A stretch of DNA of 64,000 nucleotides from the NCBI RefSeq assembly GCF_024298965.1, contig NZ_CP085193.1, positions 2,790,001-2,854,000 of the forward strand, read 5' to 3'. The notes below the pieces were generated by a model, which did not search any database, was not told where the DNA came from, and saw nothing but the letters and a program-made list of their open reading frames with translations. A program made the translations under genes and the position numbers. This stretch comes from Streptomyces rapamycinicus NRRL 5491 (lineage in GTDB: Bacteria > Actinomycetota > Actinomycetes > Streptomycetales > Streptomycetaceae). Positions 10,420 to 18,885 of the stretch are shown piece after piece. Within the stretch, counting starts at the first letter, position 1, and every line of letters begins with the position of its first letter.

Positions 10420-11220
10420 TCAGGCCGCCTCCGGGCCCTTGGTCTCCGGGCCGCCCGCCTCGGGGCGGTGGCCGCCGCGCATGCGTCCCCACGGCCCGGT
10501 CGCCGGGGGCGGATGCGCCTCCTCCCGGTCGGCCTGGCCCGCCGGATGGAGATGGGTGAAGCGGTGCACCGCCGCGGCGAGCACCCCGCCGACCAGCGGC
10601 GCCACGATGAACAGCCACAGCTGGCCCAGCGCATCGCCGCCCGCGAAGATCGCCGGGCCGAAGCTGCGCGCCGGATTGACCGAGGCCCAGGTCAGCGGGA
10701 TGCCGATCAGATTGACCGCGGCCAGCGCGAGGCCCACCGGGACCGGTTCGGCGCCGACCATCGGCACCGCGTGGGTCACCGTGAGGAAGACGAAGACCAG
10801 CAGGAAGGTCAGCAGCACCTCGGCGAGGAAGGCCCCGCCCGCGCCCATGCCGACCGGTGAGCGGCCGCCGTAGCCGTTGCTGCCGAAGGCACCGGCCGTC
10901 TGGAGCCGGGGCACCTGGTTGGCGAGCAGGAAGAGTATCGCCGCGCCCACGATCGCGCCGACGAACTGCGCGACCCAGTACTGGACGGCCGTACGGATGT
11001 CGATGCGCCTGGCCAGCAGCACACCGAGGGTCACCGCCGGGTTGATGTGGCAGCCCGAGATGCGCCCGAGCGCAAAGGCGATCGCGATCAGCGTGAAGCC
11101 GAAGGCGAGCGAGATCCCGAGGGCGTTGATGTAGTCGCCCGCCAGGACCAGCGAGCCGACTCCGAAGAGGACCAGCATCGCGGTCCCGATGAACTCCGCT
11201 ACGACCGTTCTCGTCTCCAT
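10420..11220 (-). CDS. MIP-family aquaporin / glycerol facilitator
   Basis: 266 aa with six membrane helices. Both pore-lining NPA boxes are intact: NPA at residues 60-62 (CHINPAVTLG) and 182-184 (SVNPARSFGP). The Arg directly after the second NPA (VNPAR) is the selectivity-filter arginine, and spacing to the first box favours a water-selective channel over a glycerol facilitator, though this is inference. A ~45-residue charged C-terminal tail follows the last helix (REEAHPPP...GGHRPEAGG). It acts in the plasma membrane. ATG at 11220 gives the expected METRTVVAEFIGT N-terminus. The gene is monocistronic by spacing. Confidence 0.92.
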   Translation of the reverse strand: METRTVVAEFIGTAMLVLFGVGSLVLAGDYINALGISLAFGFTLIAIAFALGRISGCHINPAVTLGVLLARRIDIRTAVQYWVAQFVGAIVGAAILFLLANQVPRLQTAGAFGSNGYGGRSPVGMGAGGAFLAEVLLTFLLVFVFLTVTHAVPMVGAEPVPVGLALAAVNLIGIPLTWASVNPARSFGPAIFAGGDALGQLWLFIVAPLVGGVLAAAVHRFTHLHPAGQADREEAHPPPATGPWGRMRGGHRPEAGGPETKGPEAA

Positions 11221-11306
11221 GGCGCTCTCCTCACGCAGATTCCGACCGCCAGTCGCCTAAGCATTGTGGGCGGAATCGGGAGGATTCGCCTGTTGGTCCG
11301 AACGGG

Positions 11307-11326
11307 GAGGGCCGGGCCCGGCCCTC
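11307..11326. terminator. 20-bp palindrome at the end of the SseB-like gene
   Basis: GAGGGCCGGGCCCGGCCCTC is a perfect palindrome that overlaps the stop codon of the SseB-family gene. It is likely its terminator, placed upstream of the aquaporin gene. Confidence 0.5.
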
Positions 11327-12158
11327 AGCGGCTGAAGAGCGGCTCGCCGGGGACCTGCGCGTCCGGCGGCAGCAGTGCCAGGGTCAGACCACGCACCAGC
11401 CGCGCCCGCAGCACCTCGTCGGCGGCCAGGGCGCCCGCCACCCGGTGCGCCGTCTCGCGCGCGGGCGCCTCCGGCGCCAGGGCGAGCGCGAGCATCCCGT
11501 CGGCGTCCGCCGCCGGGGCCAGATGGGCCCGGAGCACCCCCGGCTCGGCGGCCAGCACGGTGCGCACCGCCTCGGCCACGGCCGGGTCGGCGAGCGGATC
11601 GGCACTGGTCCGGCCCTCGGCGAGGGCCAGCAGGGCGGGGCCGGTCAGCTGGTACGGCACCGGGCCCGCGAGGTCCAGGACCAGGGTGTCCGCCTTCTCA
11701 TGGGCGGTGGCCTCCAGCGCCTGGCGCAGCGGTACGGCCACGGGCCGGGCGTCCGGGCGCCAGCGGGCCAGCGTCTCGAGCGAGGTGAACGCGGGCAGCG
11801 CGCGCCGGCCGTCGGGCGCCTGGAGCGTGGGCACCGCCATATCGCTGGTCTTGTCACGGCGCAGCCCGCCCGCCCGTCGCCCACCACCACCCTCAACGGA
11901 CGCTTCGCGCGGCTTGGATTCCAACCGTCGCCCACCACCACCCTCAACGGACGCTTCGCGCGGCTTGGATTCCACCACCTCCGCCTCGCCGAGCATCGCC
12001 ACCACGGGGACCAGCAGGCGGGCGTCGGTGAGCGCGGCGAGCACCTCCGGTTCGGCCGAGCGGTCATCGGCCCAGGCGGCGAGCGCCGCCGTCAGCCGGG
12101 GGTCGGCGGAGCCGTCGTCGCCGGAGAAGCCGGGGTCGGGAATGTTCTTGAGCGCCAC
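11325..12158 (-). CDS. SseB-family protein with an in-frame tandem insertion
   Basis: 277 aa from GTG 12158 ((M)ALKNIPDPGFSGDDGSADPRL), the usual SseB/DUF-type N-terminus in streptomycetes. SseB-like features are LTDARLLVPVVAMLG, then DTLVLDLAGPVPYQLTGPALLALAEGR. Between residues ~61 and ~96 lies an unusual basic stretch that contains two 17-residue copies of ESKPREASVEGGGGRR(L). It replaces a loop that is short in relatives I recall. The encoding DNA is a 51-bp tandem duplication. The family's role is unclear (named from a Salmonella rhodanese-associated gene), so no reaction is assigned. Confidence 0.75.
   Translation of the reverse strand: MALKNIPDPGFSGDDGSADPRLTAALAAWADDRSAEPEVLAALTDARLLVPVVAMLGEAEVVESKPREASVEGGGGRRLESKPREASVEGGGGRRAGGLRRDKTSDMAVPTLQAPDGRRALPAFTSLETLARWRPDARPVAVPLRQALEATAHEKADTLVLDLAGPVPYQLTGPALLALAEGRTSADPLADPAVAEAVRTVLAAEPGVLRAHLAPAADADGMLALALAPEAPARETAHRVAGALAADEVLRARLVRGLTLALLPPDAQVPGEPLFSR
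11875..11976. repeat. 51-bp tandem repeat inside the SseB-like gene
   Basis: Copies at 11875-11925 and 11926-11976 are identical at 50 of 51 positions. The period keeps the reading frame (17 codons) and gives a Gly/Arg-rich linker. Confidence 0.9.
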
Positions 12159-12237
12159 GCCATGAGGGTATCGACAGCGAGGAGACCGAGATCCCCGCAC
12201 CCCCACCCGGGGCACGAGCGGCAGTTGAGGAGACGGC

Positions 12238-13068
12238 GTGGAACGCGTGAATGACGGCGACCCGGCCCTGCCCGCCCTGTCCGGTGCGGGCGGATCCGGT
12301 GCGGGCGGATCCGGTGCGGGCGGAGGGAGTGGGCTGAGCGGCGCGCTCGCCGACGCGCTCGCGCCCGTGGCCGCGGCCGCGGGCTCCGCCGCGGACTTCT
12401 CGGTCGCCGTCCTGGAGCCCGGGTCGGGGGCGAGCGGGTCCCATGGCGACGGCTCGTACGCCACGGCGAGCGTCATCAAGGTCGGCATCCTCGCGGCGCT
12501 GCTGCTAGGGGCGCAGGACGAGGGGCGGCGGCTGACCGCTCAGGAGCGCTCGTACGCCACCGTGATGATCGAGCGGAGCGACAACGACGCGGCGACGGCG
12601 CTGTGGGGGACGATCGGCGGGTCGCGCGGCATCGAGGCCGCGCTGGGACGGCTCGGACTGGCCGATACCCACGCCGACGACCGCGGAGACTGGGGGCTGA
12701 CCCACACCACGGCGTCCGATCAGCTGGCCCTGCTGCGCGCGGTCTTCCTGGACGGCTCCGCGCTGAGCGCGCGCTCCCAGACGTATCTGCGGACGCTGAT
12801 GGGCCGCGTCATCGACGGTCAGACCTGGGGCATCTCGGCCGCCGCGGACGGCACCGGCACCGGGACCCGGCTCAAGAACGGCTGGATGCCCCGCGACGCC
12901 ACCGGCCTGTGGGTCATCAACAGCGTCGGCGAGGTGACGGCAAACGGTCGGCCCCATCTGATCGCGGTGCTGTCCGAGGGCAATGCCGACCGGGAGGGTG
13001 GGGTGGCGCTGGTGGAAGAGGTGGCACGGACGGCCGTGGCGACGACCGCCGCGTACGCACCGGGGTAA
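12238..13068 (+). CDS. Class A beta-lactamase-like serine hydrolase
   Basis: 276 aa with GTG start at 12238 and a GAGGAG ribosome site. The three penicilloyl-serine transferase motifs are visible: SxxK as S78-V-I-K81, SDN at 114-116, and K213-N-G215 in the KTG position. It therefore belongs to the class A beta-lactamase / PBP-like fold. The N-terminus has no obvious signal peptide, only a Gly/Ser linker built from three GAGGS-like repeats, so export is uncertain. A Glu166-type omega-loop ExxxN motif is not evident, which argues against a true beta-lactamase. A DD-peptidase or esterase activity is possible. It is divergent from the SseB-like gene, sharing a ~79-bp promoter region. Confidence 0.8.
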   Translation: MERVNDGDPALPALSGAGGSGAGGSGAGGGSGLSGALADALAPVAAAAGSAADFSVAVLEPGSGASGSHGDGSYATASVIKVGILAALLLGAQDEGRRLTAQERSYATVMIERSDNDAATALWGTIGGSRGIEAALGRLGLADTHADDRGDWGLTHTTASDQLALLRAVFLDGSALSARSQTYLRTLMGRVIDGQTWGISAAADGTGTGTRLKNGWMPRDATGLWVINSVGEVTANGRPHLIAVLSEGNADREGGVALVEEVARTAVATTAAYAPG

Positions 13069-13116
13069 CCGGCCCGCCCACCGCGCCGCCCAACCGGCCC
13101 GCCCAGCGCGCCGCCC
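13067..13116. repeat. 25-bp tandem repeat pair
   Basis: AACCGGCCCGCCCACCGCGC plus five bases, at 13067-13091 and again with one mismatch at 13092-13116, directly over and after the serine hydrolase stop. Confidence 0.8.
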
Positions 13117-13186
13117 CGACAACCGCCGTCGTGCTTCAGCGCGTACGGATCCCCACGAACAGGCGCGCACACCGGGCCCGAACCGA

Positions 13187-13284
13187 CGCGGCGACCGGGC
13201 ACCGCTCAGGGCCGACGGGACCCCGTCAGCGGCGCACCCACAGCGGGCCTCCGCCGATCATCGCGGCGACCGGGCACCGCTCAG
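13187..13284. repeat. 23-bp direct repeats flanking 52 bp
   Basis: CGCGGCGACCGGGCACCGCT plus CAG is present exactly at 13187-13209 and 13262-13284. The second copy covers the stop codon of the mycosin gene. With the neighbouring 25-bp tandem repeat, nearly the whole 13069-13280 gap is repeat-derived. Confidence 0.8.
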
Positions 13285-14501
13285 CGCGTACGCGTCGCCG
13301 TCAGCAGTGACCGCAGTCGCGGGGGCACCCGTAGGGGGCCCGAGCGGCGCCATAGGGATATCGCGGCGACGACCAGGGCAGTGCCGGCGAGGCCGGCGAG
13401 GAGGGCCATCTGGTTGGGGCCGGAGTCGTCGTGGGCGCCCTCGATGTGGCCGGGGCCGTTGCCGAAGTAGCGGTTCGGGGCGGCGGCCGCGGCGGGGCGC
13501 TGGGCCTCGGGCTTCAGCTTGTCGCCCGCGGTGATCGCCGCCGCCGGGTTCACCAGGCCCGCGCCGAGGTCGTCGCTGCGGCCGCCCTTGGGTGCGTCCT
13601 GGGCGGTCCGGGTGAGGAGCCCGCGGATCTGGCGCGGGCTCAGGTCGGGATGGGCGGCGCGGACGAGGGCGACGGAGCCTGAGACGAAGGCGGCGGCCGC
13701 GCTGGTGCCCCAGCCCTCGTAGTAGCGCTTGTCGGGGTCGGCGATGACCACGTCGACGCCGGGTGCGCTGACGGTGGCGTACCAGCGGCGGGTGGAGAAG
13801 GCGGCGCGTGCGCCGTAGCGGTCCACGGCGGTCACGGCGATGACCCCGGGGTAGGCGGCCGGGTAGGAGACCCGGTCGCCCTTCTCGCCGCCGTTGCCCG
13901 CGGAGGCGACCACGACCGCGCCCTTGCCCAGCGCGTACTGCACGGCGGCGTCCTCGGCGGCCTCGGGGTGGGCGGAGGCGCTGTCGTCGCCGAGCGAGAG
14001 GTTGATGACGTCGGCGCCGTGGTCGGCCGCCCAGCGGATCCCGGCGGCGAGTGCGCCGCCGCGGGTCGAGCGGGCCTTCTTACGGTCGGGATCGGAGTCT
14101 TCGAGGATCACCCGCACCGGCAGGATCCGCGCCTTCGGGGCGACGCCCAGCACGCCCTCGCCGCCGGAGGCGCCATGGCCGTGCCCGGCGATGATCCCGG
14201 CCATGGCGGTGCCGTGGCGGGCCCAGGCGCGTTCGCCGCGCCGGGCGCCGAAGCCGATGAGGTCCTTCCCCGGCTCCACCTGGCCTTCGAGGTCGGGGTG
14301 GCCTTCGTCGACGCCGGTGTCGAGGACGGCGACGGTGATCCCGGAGCCCTTGGTGGTCTGCCATGCCTCGCGGACGTGGAGGGTGTCCAGCGCCCATTCC
14401 TGGGCCTGTATGCCGTCGGCGTATCCGGGCGCGGCGGGCAACAGGGTCAGCCCGGCGGCGGCGAGGGCCACGGCGAGGCGCCGCCCGAGCGCAGAGGTCA
14501 T
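13281..14501 (-). CDS. Mycosin-type S8 serine protease (type VII secretion-associated)
   Basis: 406 aa. A signal peptide (~1-28, LAVALAAAGLTLLPAAPGYA) precedes a subtilisin domain with catalytic Asp61 (VLDTGVDEGHPD), His96 (RHGTAMAGIIAG) and Ser267 (GTSAAAAFVSG), plus the oxyanion Asn in SAGNGG. A C-terminal helix (~370-388, LLAGLAGTALVVAAISLW) anchors it with a short cytosolic basic tail. This layout matches MycP proteins that stabilise ESX/T7SS membrane complexes. It overlaps the upstream membrane-protein gene by 4 bp. No EccB/C/D/E or Esx genes are in the window, so it is either an accessory mycosin or an orphan pair. The Ala-rich stretch after the catalytic Ser is normal for the family. 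Confidence 0.88.
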   Translation of the reverse strand: MTSALGRRLAVALAAAGLTLLPAAPGYADGIQAQEWALDTLHVREAWQTTKGSGITVAVLDTGVDEGHPDLEGQVEPGKDLIGFGARRGERAWARHGTAMAGIIAGHGHGASGGEGVLGVAPKARILPVRVILEDSDPDRKKARSTRGGALAAGIRWAADHGADVINLSLGDDSASAHPEAAEDAAVQYALGKGAVVVASAGNGGEKGDRVSYPAAYPGVIAVTAVDRYGARAAFSTRRWYATVSAPGVDVVIADPDKRYYEGWGTSAAAAFVSGSVALVRAAHPDLSPRQIRGLLTRTAQDAPKGGRSDDLGAGLVNPAAAITAGDKLKPEAQRPAAAAAPNRYFGNGPGHIEGAHDDSGPNQMALLAGLAGTALVVAAISLWRRSGPLRVPPRLRSLLTATRTR

Positions 14502-15610
14502 GACGTGGCCTCCGTGAACGTGGCCAGGGCCCGGCGGAATCCGCCCTCGATCGCGTCGGCGACGCTCCGGGCGTCGTTGCCGAGGCCGGACTGCGCGGGG
14601 GCCGTGGTGGCGCCGCGCTGGGTCGCCTCGCCCGCCGACTGCGGGTCGGTGACCTCACGGCCGTCGGCGAAGCCGGTGACCGTGTAGATGACGGCGGGGG
14701 CGTCGGTGAGGATCCGGACCCGCCAGCTGGCGCGCTGGTCGTCGCCGAATCCGGCCGCGGCGGTGCCCTTGGCGGCGTATGTGCGGGGCATCAGATCGGT
14801 GCGTTCGTCCAGCTTCTCGGTGACGAAGCGCTGCCGCAGCGCCCGCATTCCGGTGGGTCCTGAGGTGGTGATCAGCACTCCGACGGTGGTGACGCTGGTG
14901 CTGGTGGCGTCGGTGTACGTGGCGCGCACCAGCCGTTTGCAGCCCACCGGGACCAGCGCCTTGGCGAGCAGCGGATCGAATCCGCCGCCGCAGCTGCTGT
15001 CGGGGGCGACGGCTATCCGGGTCCAGACGCGGTCGGCGCCGCCGGGGCCCTCGCCCTTGCCGCGCAGGGCGCGCGGGAAGAGGTCGTCCACGGGGATGCT
15101 GTGCCAGGCGGAACGGGCGTGGGCGTAGGTGTCGGCGGTGGACGGCGGGGCGCCGGGGTCGTCGCCCAGCCAGCTTCCGGCCGCCGCCCCGCCGAGCAGC
15201 CCGAGCCCGAGGACGAGGCTCGCGGCGGCGGCCGCCGTACGGCTGGGGGGACGGCGCCGGCCGCCCGGCCCACCGCCCGCGAAGAGCCCACCGCCCGCGA
15301 AGTGCCCACCGCCCGCGAAGTGCCCACCGGCCGCGAAGAGCCCGCCGGTGCGCGGAGGCACGGACGGGCGCGGCGGTGTCGAGGGCTGCGGGGGCACCCG
15401 GGTACCGGATGCCTCGGCGGTGTCTCTGGAGAACGGGGTCTTCGCCCGTACGCCGAGGACGGGGGTCTCCGGATCGGGGGTGAACCCGGGCGCGTTGGTG
15501 GGGCGCGGCGGAGGCGCGGAAGGCCGCTCGGGCGCCGTGCGCGGGGGTTGTGCGGGGCGTGGTGGGGGCGTGCCGTGGGGTGAGTGCGCCTGTTCCGCGT
15601 CGGTGCTCAC
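14498..15610 (-). CDS. Pro-rich single-pass membrane protein paired with mycosin
   Basis: 370 aa from GTG 15610, which has a GAGGGGG ribosome site; it ends in a 4-bp ATGA overlap with the mycosin gene. Residues ~1-130 are a cytosolic Pro/Arg/Gly-rich tail with four 7-residue-type repeats around FAGGGHFAGGG. One membrane helix (~137-157, AAAAASLVLGLGLLGGAAAG) follows. The extracellular ~210 residues contain two Cys and no catalytic motif that I recognise. Gene pairing implies a shared role with mycosin at the membrane, possibly as a T7SS-linked surface protein. I do not recognise a named family. The repeat DNA (15284-15345) is tandem and could vary in copy number. Confidence 0.65.
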   Translation of the reverse strand: MSTDAEQAHSPHGTPPPRPAQPPRTAPERPSAPPPRPTNAPGFTPDPETPVLGVRAKTPFSRDTAEASGTRVPPQPSTPPRPSVPPRTGGLFAAGGHFAGGGHFAGGGLFAGGGPGGRRRPPSRTAAAAASLVLGLGLLGGAAAGSWLGDDPGAPPSTADTYAHARSAWHSIPVDDLFPRALRGKGEGPGGADRVWTRIAVAPDSSCGGGFDPLLAKALVPVGCKRLVRATYTDATSTSVTTVGVLITTSGPTGMRALRQRFVTEKLDERTDLMPRTYAAKGTAAAGFGDDQRASWRVRILTDAPAVIYTVTGFADGREVTDPQSAGEATQRGATTAPAQSGLGNDARSVADAIEGGFRRALATFTEATS

Positions 15611-15823
15611 CTGCACCCCCTCGCACCCGTCGAGACCTGCTTCACCTGGCTCCGTCCGGTTCGCCGCGCCACCGCACCGCCTTTCGGGCAGGCGGGCCCG
15701 TATACGGACAACCCGCCGCTGACCTGCCGGTCGTGGCGTGCGCGACACTCTACGGCCAGCCGGGGGCCCTGCGCACCGGCCGCCCTCTACCCAGTGGTAA
15801 TAGCGGTCTGGCAAGCTGCGTCC

Positions 15824-17020
15824 ATGTCCGCTGCCGCCGCTGACCGGGCCCGGTACGACCGGGCCACCGCCCATCTCGAAGCGCCTGTGGCGATTGTCGA
15901 CCTGGGGGCCTTTGACGACAACGCACGGGATCTGGTCCATCGGGCGGGAGGCAAACCGATCCGCGTGGCCAGCAAATCGGTGCGCTGCCGCGCGCTGTTG
16001 GAGCGGGTGCTGGCGCGCGACGGCTTCGCGGGGATCATGAGCTTCACGCTCCCGGAGTCGCTGTGGCTGGCCCGCGAGGGGTTCGACGACGTGCTGCTCG
16101 CCTACCCGTCCGCCGACCGGGACGGCTTCGCCACCCTGACCGGCGACCCCAAGCTGGCCGAGGCCGTGACCGTCATGGTGGACGACCTCTCCCAGCTCGA
16201 TCTGATCGACAGCGTTCGCGCCGGGACCGAAGAGGTCCGGGTCTGCCTGGAATTGGACACCTCGCTGCGGATGCTCGGCGGACGGGTGCGAGTCGGGGCG
16301 CTGCGCTCACCGCTGCGCGAACCTGAGCAACTGGCCGCCCTGGCGCGGGCGATCGCCGACCGGCCCGGTTACCGGCTGGTCGGGCTGATGGCGTACGAGG
16401 GGCATGTGGCGGGCGTGGGCGACGCGGTTCCCGGGAGCCCGCTGCGCTCGCGCGCCATCCGGCTGATGCAGTCCGTGGCGCGCCGGGAGCTCGCGGCGCG
16501 CCGGGCCGCGGCCGTACGCGCGGTGCGGGCCGTGGCGGACCTGGAGTTCGTCAACGGCGGCGGTACGGGCAGTGTGCAGCACACCGCCGCGGAGGACGCG
16601 GTGACCGAGATAGCCGCCGGGTCCGGGCTCTACCAGCCGCGCCTGTTCGACCACTACACGTCCTTCCGCGGCCGCCCGGCGGCCCTGTTCGCCCAGCCGG
16701 TGGTGCGCCGCCCCGGAGTGGGCGTGGTGACGGTGCTCGGCGGCGGCTATCCGGCGTCGGGCGCGGCGGGCCGGGACCGGCTGCCGGTGCCGTATCTGCC
16801 GGAGGGGCTCGCGTACGACTCGATGGAGGGGCCGGGCGAGGTGCAGACCCCGCTGCTGGGCACGGCCGCCGACGATCTGCTGATCGGCGACAAGGTGTGG
16901 TTCCGGCACGCCAAGGCCGGTGAACTGTGCGAGCGGTTCGACACACTGCGGCTGATCGAGGGGGACCGGGTGGTGGCGGAGGCGCCGACGTACCGGGGCG
17001 AGGGCAGGACGTTCCTCTGA
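15824..17020 (+). CDS. PLP-dependent amino-acid deaminase/aldolase-like enzyme (alanine racemase N-domain fold)
   Basis: 398 aa from ATG 15824. The fold-III N-terminal barrel carries the PLP lysine K51 in IRVASKSVRCRALLERVL. Conserved features of the D-serine-dehydratase/threonine-aldolase-like group follow: GFAGIMSFTLPESLWL, LELDTSLRM, LVGLMAYEGHVAGVGD, the phosphate-binding FVNGGGTGSVQHTA, and GSGLYQPRLFDHY. The C-terminal domain has VLGGGYPASG and VWFRHAKAGELCERF, probably metal- and substrate-binding. It likely deaminates or cleaves a beta-hydroxy amino acid; the substrate is not deducible. It is transcribed away from the mycosin pair, with a 213-bp upstream gap that must hold both promoters. 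Confidence 0.85.
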   Translation: MSAAAADRARYDRATAHLEAPVAIVDLGAFDDNARDLVHRAGGKPIRVASKSVRCRALLERVLARDGFAGIMSFTLPESLWLAREGFDDVLLAYPSADRDGFATLTGDPKLAEAVTVMVDDLSQLDLIDSVRAGTEEVRVCLELDTSLRMLGGRVRVGALRSPLREPEQLAALARAIADRPGYRLVGLMAYEGHVAGVGDAVPGSPLRSRAIRLMQSVARRELAARRAAAVRAVRAVADLEFVNGGGTGSVQHTAAEDAVTEIAAGSGLYQPRLFDHYTSFRGRPAALFAQPVVRRPGVGVVTVLGGGYPASGAAGRDRLPVPYLPEGLAYDSMEGPGEVQTPLLGTAADDLLIGDKVWFRHAKAGELCERFDTLRLIEGDRVVAEAPTYRGEGRTFL

Positions 17021-17025
17021 CGGCT

Positions 17026-17073
17026 GGGAGCGCGTCCGGACGGGAACGCGTCCAGATGGGAACGCGTCTAGAT
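17026..17073. repeat. Three 16-bp tandem repeats between convergent genes
   Basis: Units GGGAGCGCGTCCGGAC, GGGAACGCGTCCAGAT and GGGAACGCGTCTAGAT at 17026, 17042 and 17058. The last one covers the stop codon of the DUF2510 gene. Confidence 0.8.
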
Positions 17074-18033
17074 GGACCGGCCGTCGCCCGCCAGCGCCTC
17101 GATGCCCTTGACGATCTTGTCCATGTCGCTGAGCGGCGGCGCCTTGTCGCTCTCGTCGAACCCGAAGCGCACCACGACCATCGTGTCCGGCATGGTCGGC
17201 GAGGGGAACGCCACCGACTGCACGATGCCGTCGTCGCCCTTCTTCGTCACCACCTTCCAGCGGACCAGATAGCCCTTCCCGCCCGCGACCTCGACCGCCG
17301 AGGCCTTCAGCTGCTTGTGGGAGGTGATCCCGCCGTACGCCTTGCGGTCGGTGTCCTTGTCGGTGCCGTAGGACTCCTCGGCGTTCTGCCCGATGTCCTC
17401 CTTGGCTATGCCCTTGGCGGAGGTGGCCTTGTAGCCCTCGGCGGTCCGGGAGAAGGCGCCGCCGCGCACACAGTCGGTGGACTTGTCGCCCGGGCAGGGG
17501 TAGCGGGAGGTGGTGACGCCCGCGCCGCCGGAGCTGCTGCGCCCCGCCTGCCAGCCGGAGAGCACCGGCAGGCTGATGCCGTTGCCCTGGTCCGGGGCGG
17601 TGTCCGGGTCGTAACTGGGCGGTGCGCTGGGACTCTCGGTGGGCCCTTCCGAGGGGTCGTCCGGGGTGGGGAGGTCCGGGGCCGGGTCGCCACCGTCGTC
17701 CGGCGCGGAGGTACTGGGGGCGGGCCCGGTCTGGGCGTTCCCACCGCCGTCGCCGCCGTCGCCCAGCAGCACGATGCCACCGGCGATCGCGGCGACGACG
17801 ACGCCGACGGCGACGGAGAGCGCCGCGATCCTCGGCCCGCGGCCCCGGCTGTGGCCGTGTCCCCCCTGCCGCCCCGGCAGGTAGGGGGGCGGCGGCGGGC
17901 CGAAGGCCGGATCCGCGGCGCCCGAGGCGTCACGGGTGTACTCGGTCCAGGCCGAGCCGTCCCACCACCGTTCCATGGCGGGGCCGTTACCTGCGTAGCC
18001 GGGATCGGGGTACCAGCCGGGGGGCGTGTTCAT
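17068..18033 (-). CDS. DUF2510 membrane protein
   Basis: 321 aa from ATG 18033 (a GTG two codons upstream is also possible). The N-terminal DUF2510 motif is clear: PPGWYPDPG...MERWWDGSAWTEYTR. A His/Gly/Arg-rich link leads to one membrane helix (~78-98, IAALSVAVGVVVAAIAGGIVLLG). A Ser/Pro/Asp-rich spacer follows and then an extracellular domain with two Cys (YPCPGDKSTDCVRGG). The likely topology is DUF2510 inside and the C-terminal domain outside. The function is unknown; similar proteins are common in actinomycetes and may bind or sense at the cell surface. It is monocistronic and convergent with the deaminase-like gene. Confidence 0.8.
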   Translation of the reverse strand: MNTPPGWYPDPGYAGNGPAMERWWDGSAWTEYTRDASGAADPAFGPPPPPYLPGRQGGHGHSRGRGPRIAALSVAVGVVVAAIAGGIVLLGDGGDGGGNAQTGPAPSTSAPDDGGDPAPDLPTPDDPSEGPTESPSAPPSYDPDTAPDQGNGISLPVLSGWQAGRSSSGGAGVTTSRYPCPGDKSTDCVRGGAFSRTAEGYKATSAKGIAKEDIGQNAEESYGTDKDTDRKAYGGITSHKQLKASAVEVAGGKGYLVRWKVVTKKGDDGIVQSVAFPSPTMPDTMVVVRFGFDESDKAPPLSDMDKIVKGIEALAGDGRSI

Positions 18034-18101
18034 GGTCACACGGTCAGCCTATGGCCAGGGGTGGGGTCCGTACACCGCGCATAGCAGGACTGCGCACCGG
18101 A

Positions 18102-18884
18102 CTACAACGGCGTGACATATGCCCCGGCGATCCCGCCGTCCACGAGGAACTCGGCGGCGTTGACGAAGGACGAGTCATCGCTGGCCAGGAAGGCCACGGC
18201 GGAGGCGATCTCCTCCGGTTCGGCGAACCGGCCCACCGGTACGTGCACCAGCCGGCGCTGGGCCCGCTCCGGGTCCTTGGCGAACAGCTCCTTCAGCAGC
18301 GGGGTGTTGACCGGCCCCGGGCACAGCGCGTTGACCCGGATGCCCTCGCGGGCGAACTGCACGCCCAGCTCCCGGGACATGGCCAGCACCCCGCCCTTGG
18401 AGGCGGTGTAGCTGATCTGGGAGGTGGCGGCGCCCATCACGGCCACGAACGAGGCGGTGTTGATGATGGAGCCCCGGCCCTGCCGCCGCATGTACGGCAG
18501 CGCGGCCTTGCAGCACAGATAGACGGAGGTGAGGTTGACCTCCTGGACCCGCTTCCAGGCGTCGAGCCCGGTGGTGAGGATCGAGTCGTCGTCGGGCGGG
18601 GAGATCCCGGCGTTGTTGAAGGCGATGTCCACCGAACCGTAGGTGTCGAAGGCGGCCTTGAAGAGCGCCTCGACCTGCTCGGGGTCGACCACGTCCACCT
18701 GGACGAACAGCCCGCCGACCTCGTCGGCCGCGGCCTTGCCCGCGCTCTCGTCGATATCGGCGCAGACGACCTGCGCGCCCTCGGAGGCCAGACGGCGCAC
18801 GGTGGCCAGGCCGATGCCGCTGCCCGCTCCGGTGACGACGGCGGTACGGCCCACCAGGCGGCGGCACACGGGGGTCTCGGTCAC
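18102..18884 (-). CDS. SDR oxidoreductase of the amine-utilisation cluster
   Basis: 260 aa from GTG 18884, one base after the aldehyde dehydrogenase stop. It is a classical short-chain dehydrogenase/reductase: cofactor motif TGAGSGIG (19-26), Asp after strand 2 (CADID, suggesting NAD(H) preference), NNAG, the catalytic Ser in NTASFVAVMG, and YTASKGG with Tyr and Lys. The C-terminus FLVDGGIAGAYVTPL is typical. The tight spacing to ALDH and gamma-glutamyl ligase suggests action on an aldehyde, alcohol or amino-alcohol intermediate; the substrate is not known. Confidence 0.88.
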   Translation of the reverse strand: MTETPVCRRLVGRTAVVTGAGSGIGLATVRRLASEGAQVVCADIDESAGKAAADEVGGLFVQVDVVDPEQVEALFKAAFDTYGSVDIAFNNAGISPPDDDSILTTGLDAWKRVQEVNLTSVYLCCKAALPYMRRQGRGSIINTASFVAVMGAATSQISYTASKGGVLAMSRELGVQFAREGIRVNALCPGPVNTPLLKELFAKDPERAQRRLVHVPVGRFAEPEEIASAVAFLASDDSSFVNAAEFLVDGGIAGAYVTPL

Positions 18885-18885
18885 G

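Noticed and set aside
12238..13068. True antibiotic-resistance beta-lactamase
   Set aside because: SxxK, SDN and KNG are present, but no clear omega-loop Glu motif or signal peptide was seen.
15284..15345. CRISPR-like short tandem units
   Set aside because: They are in frame and encode FAGGG repeats of the membrane protein.
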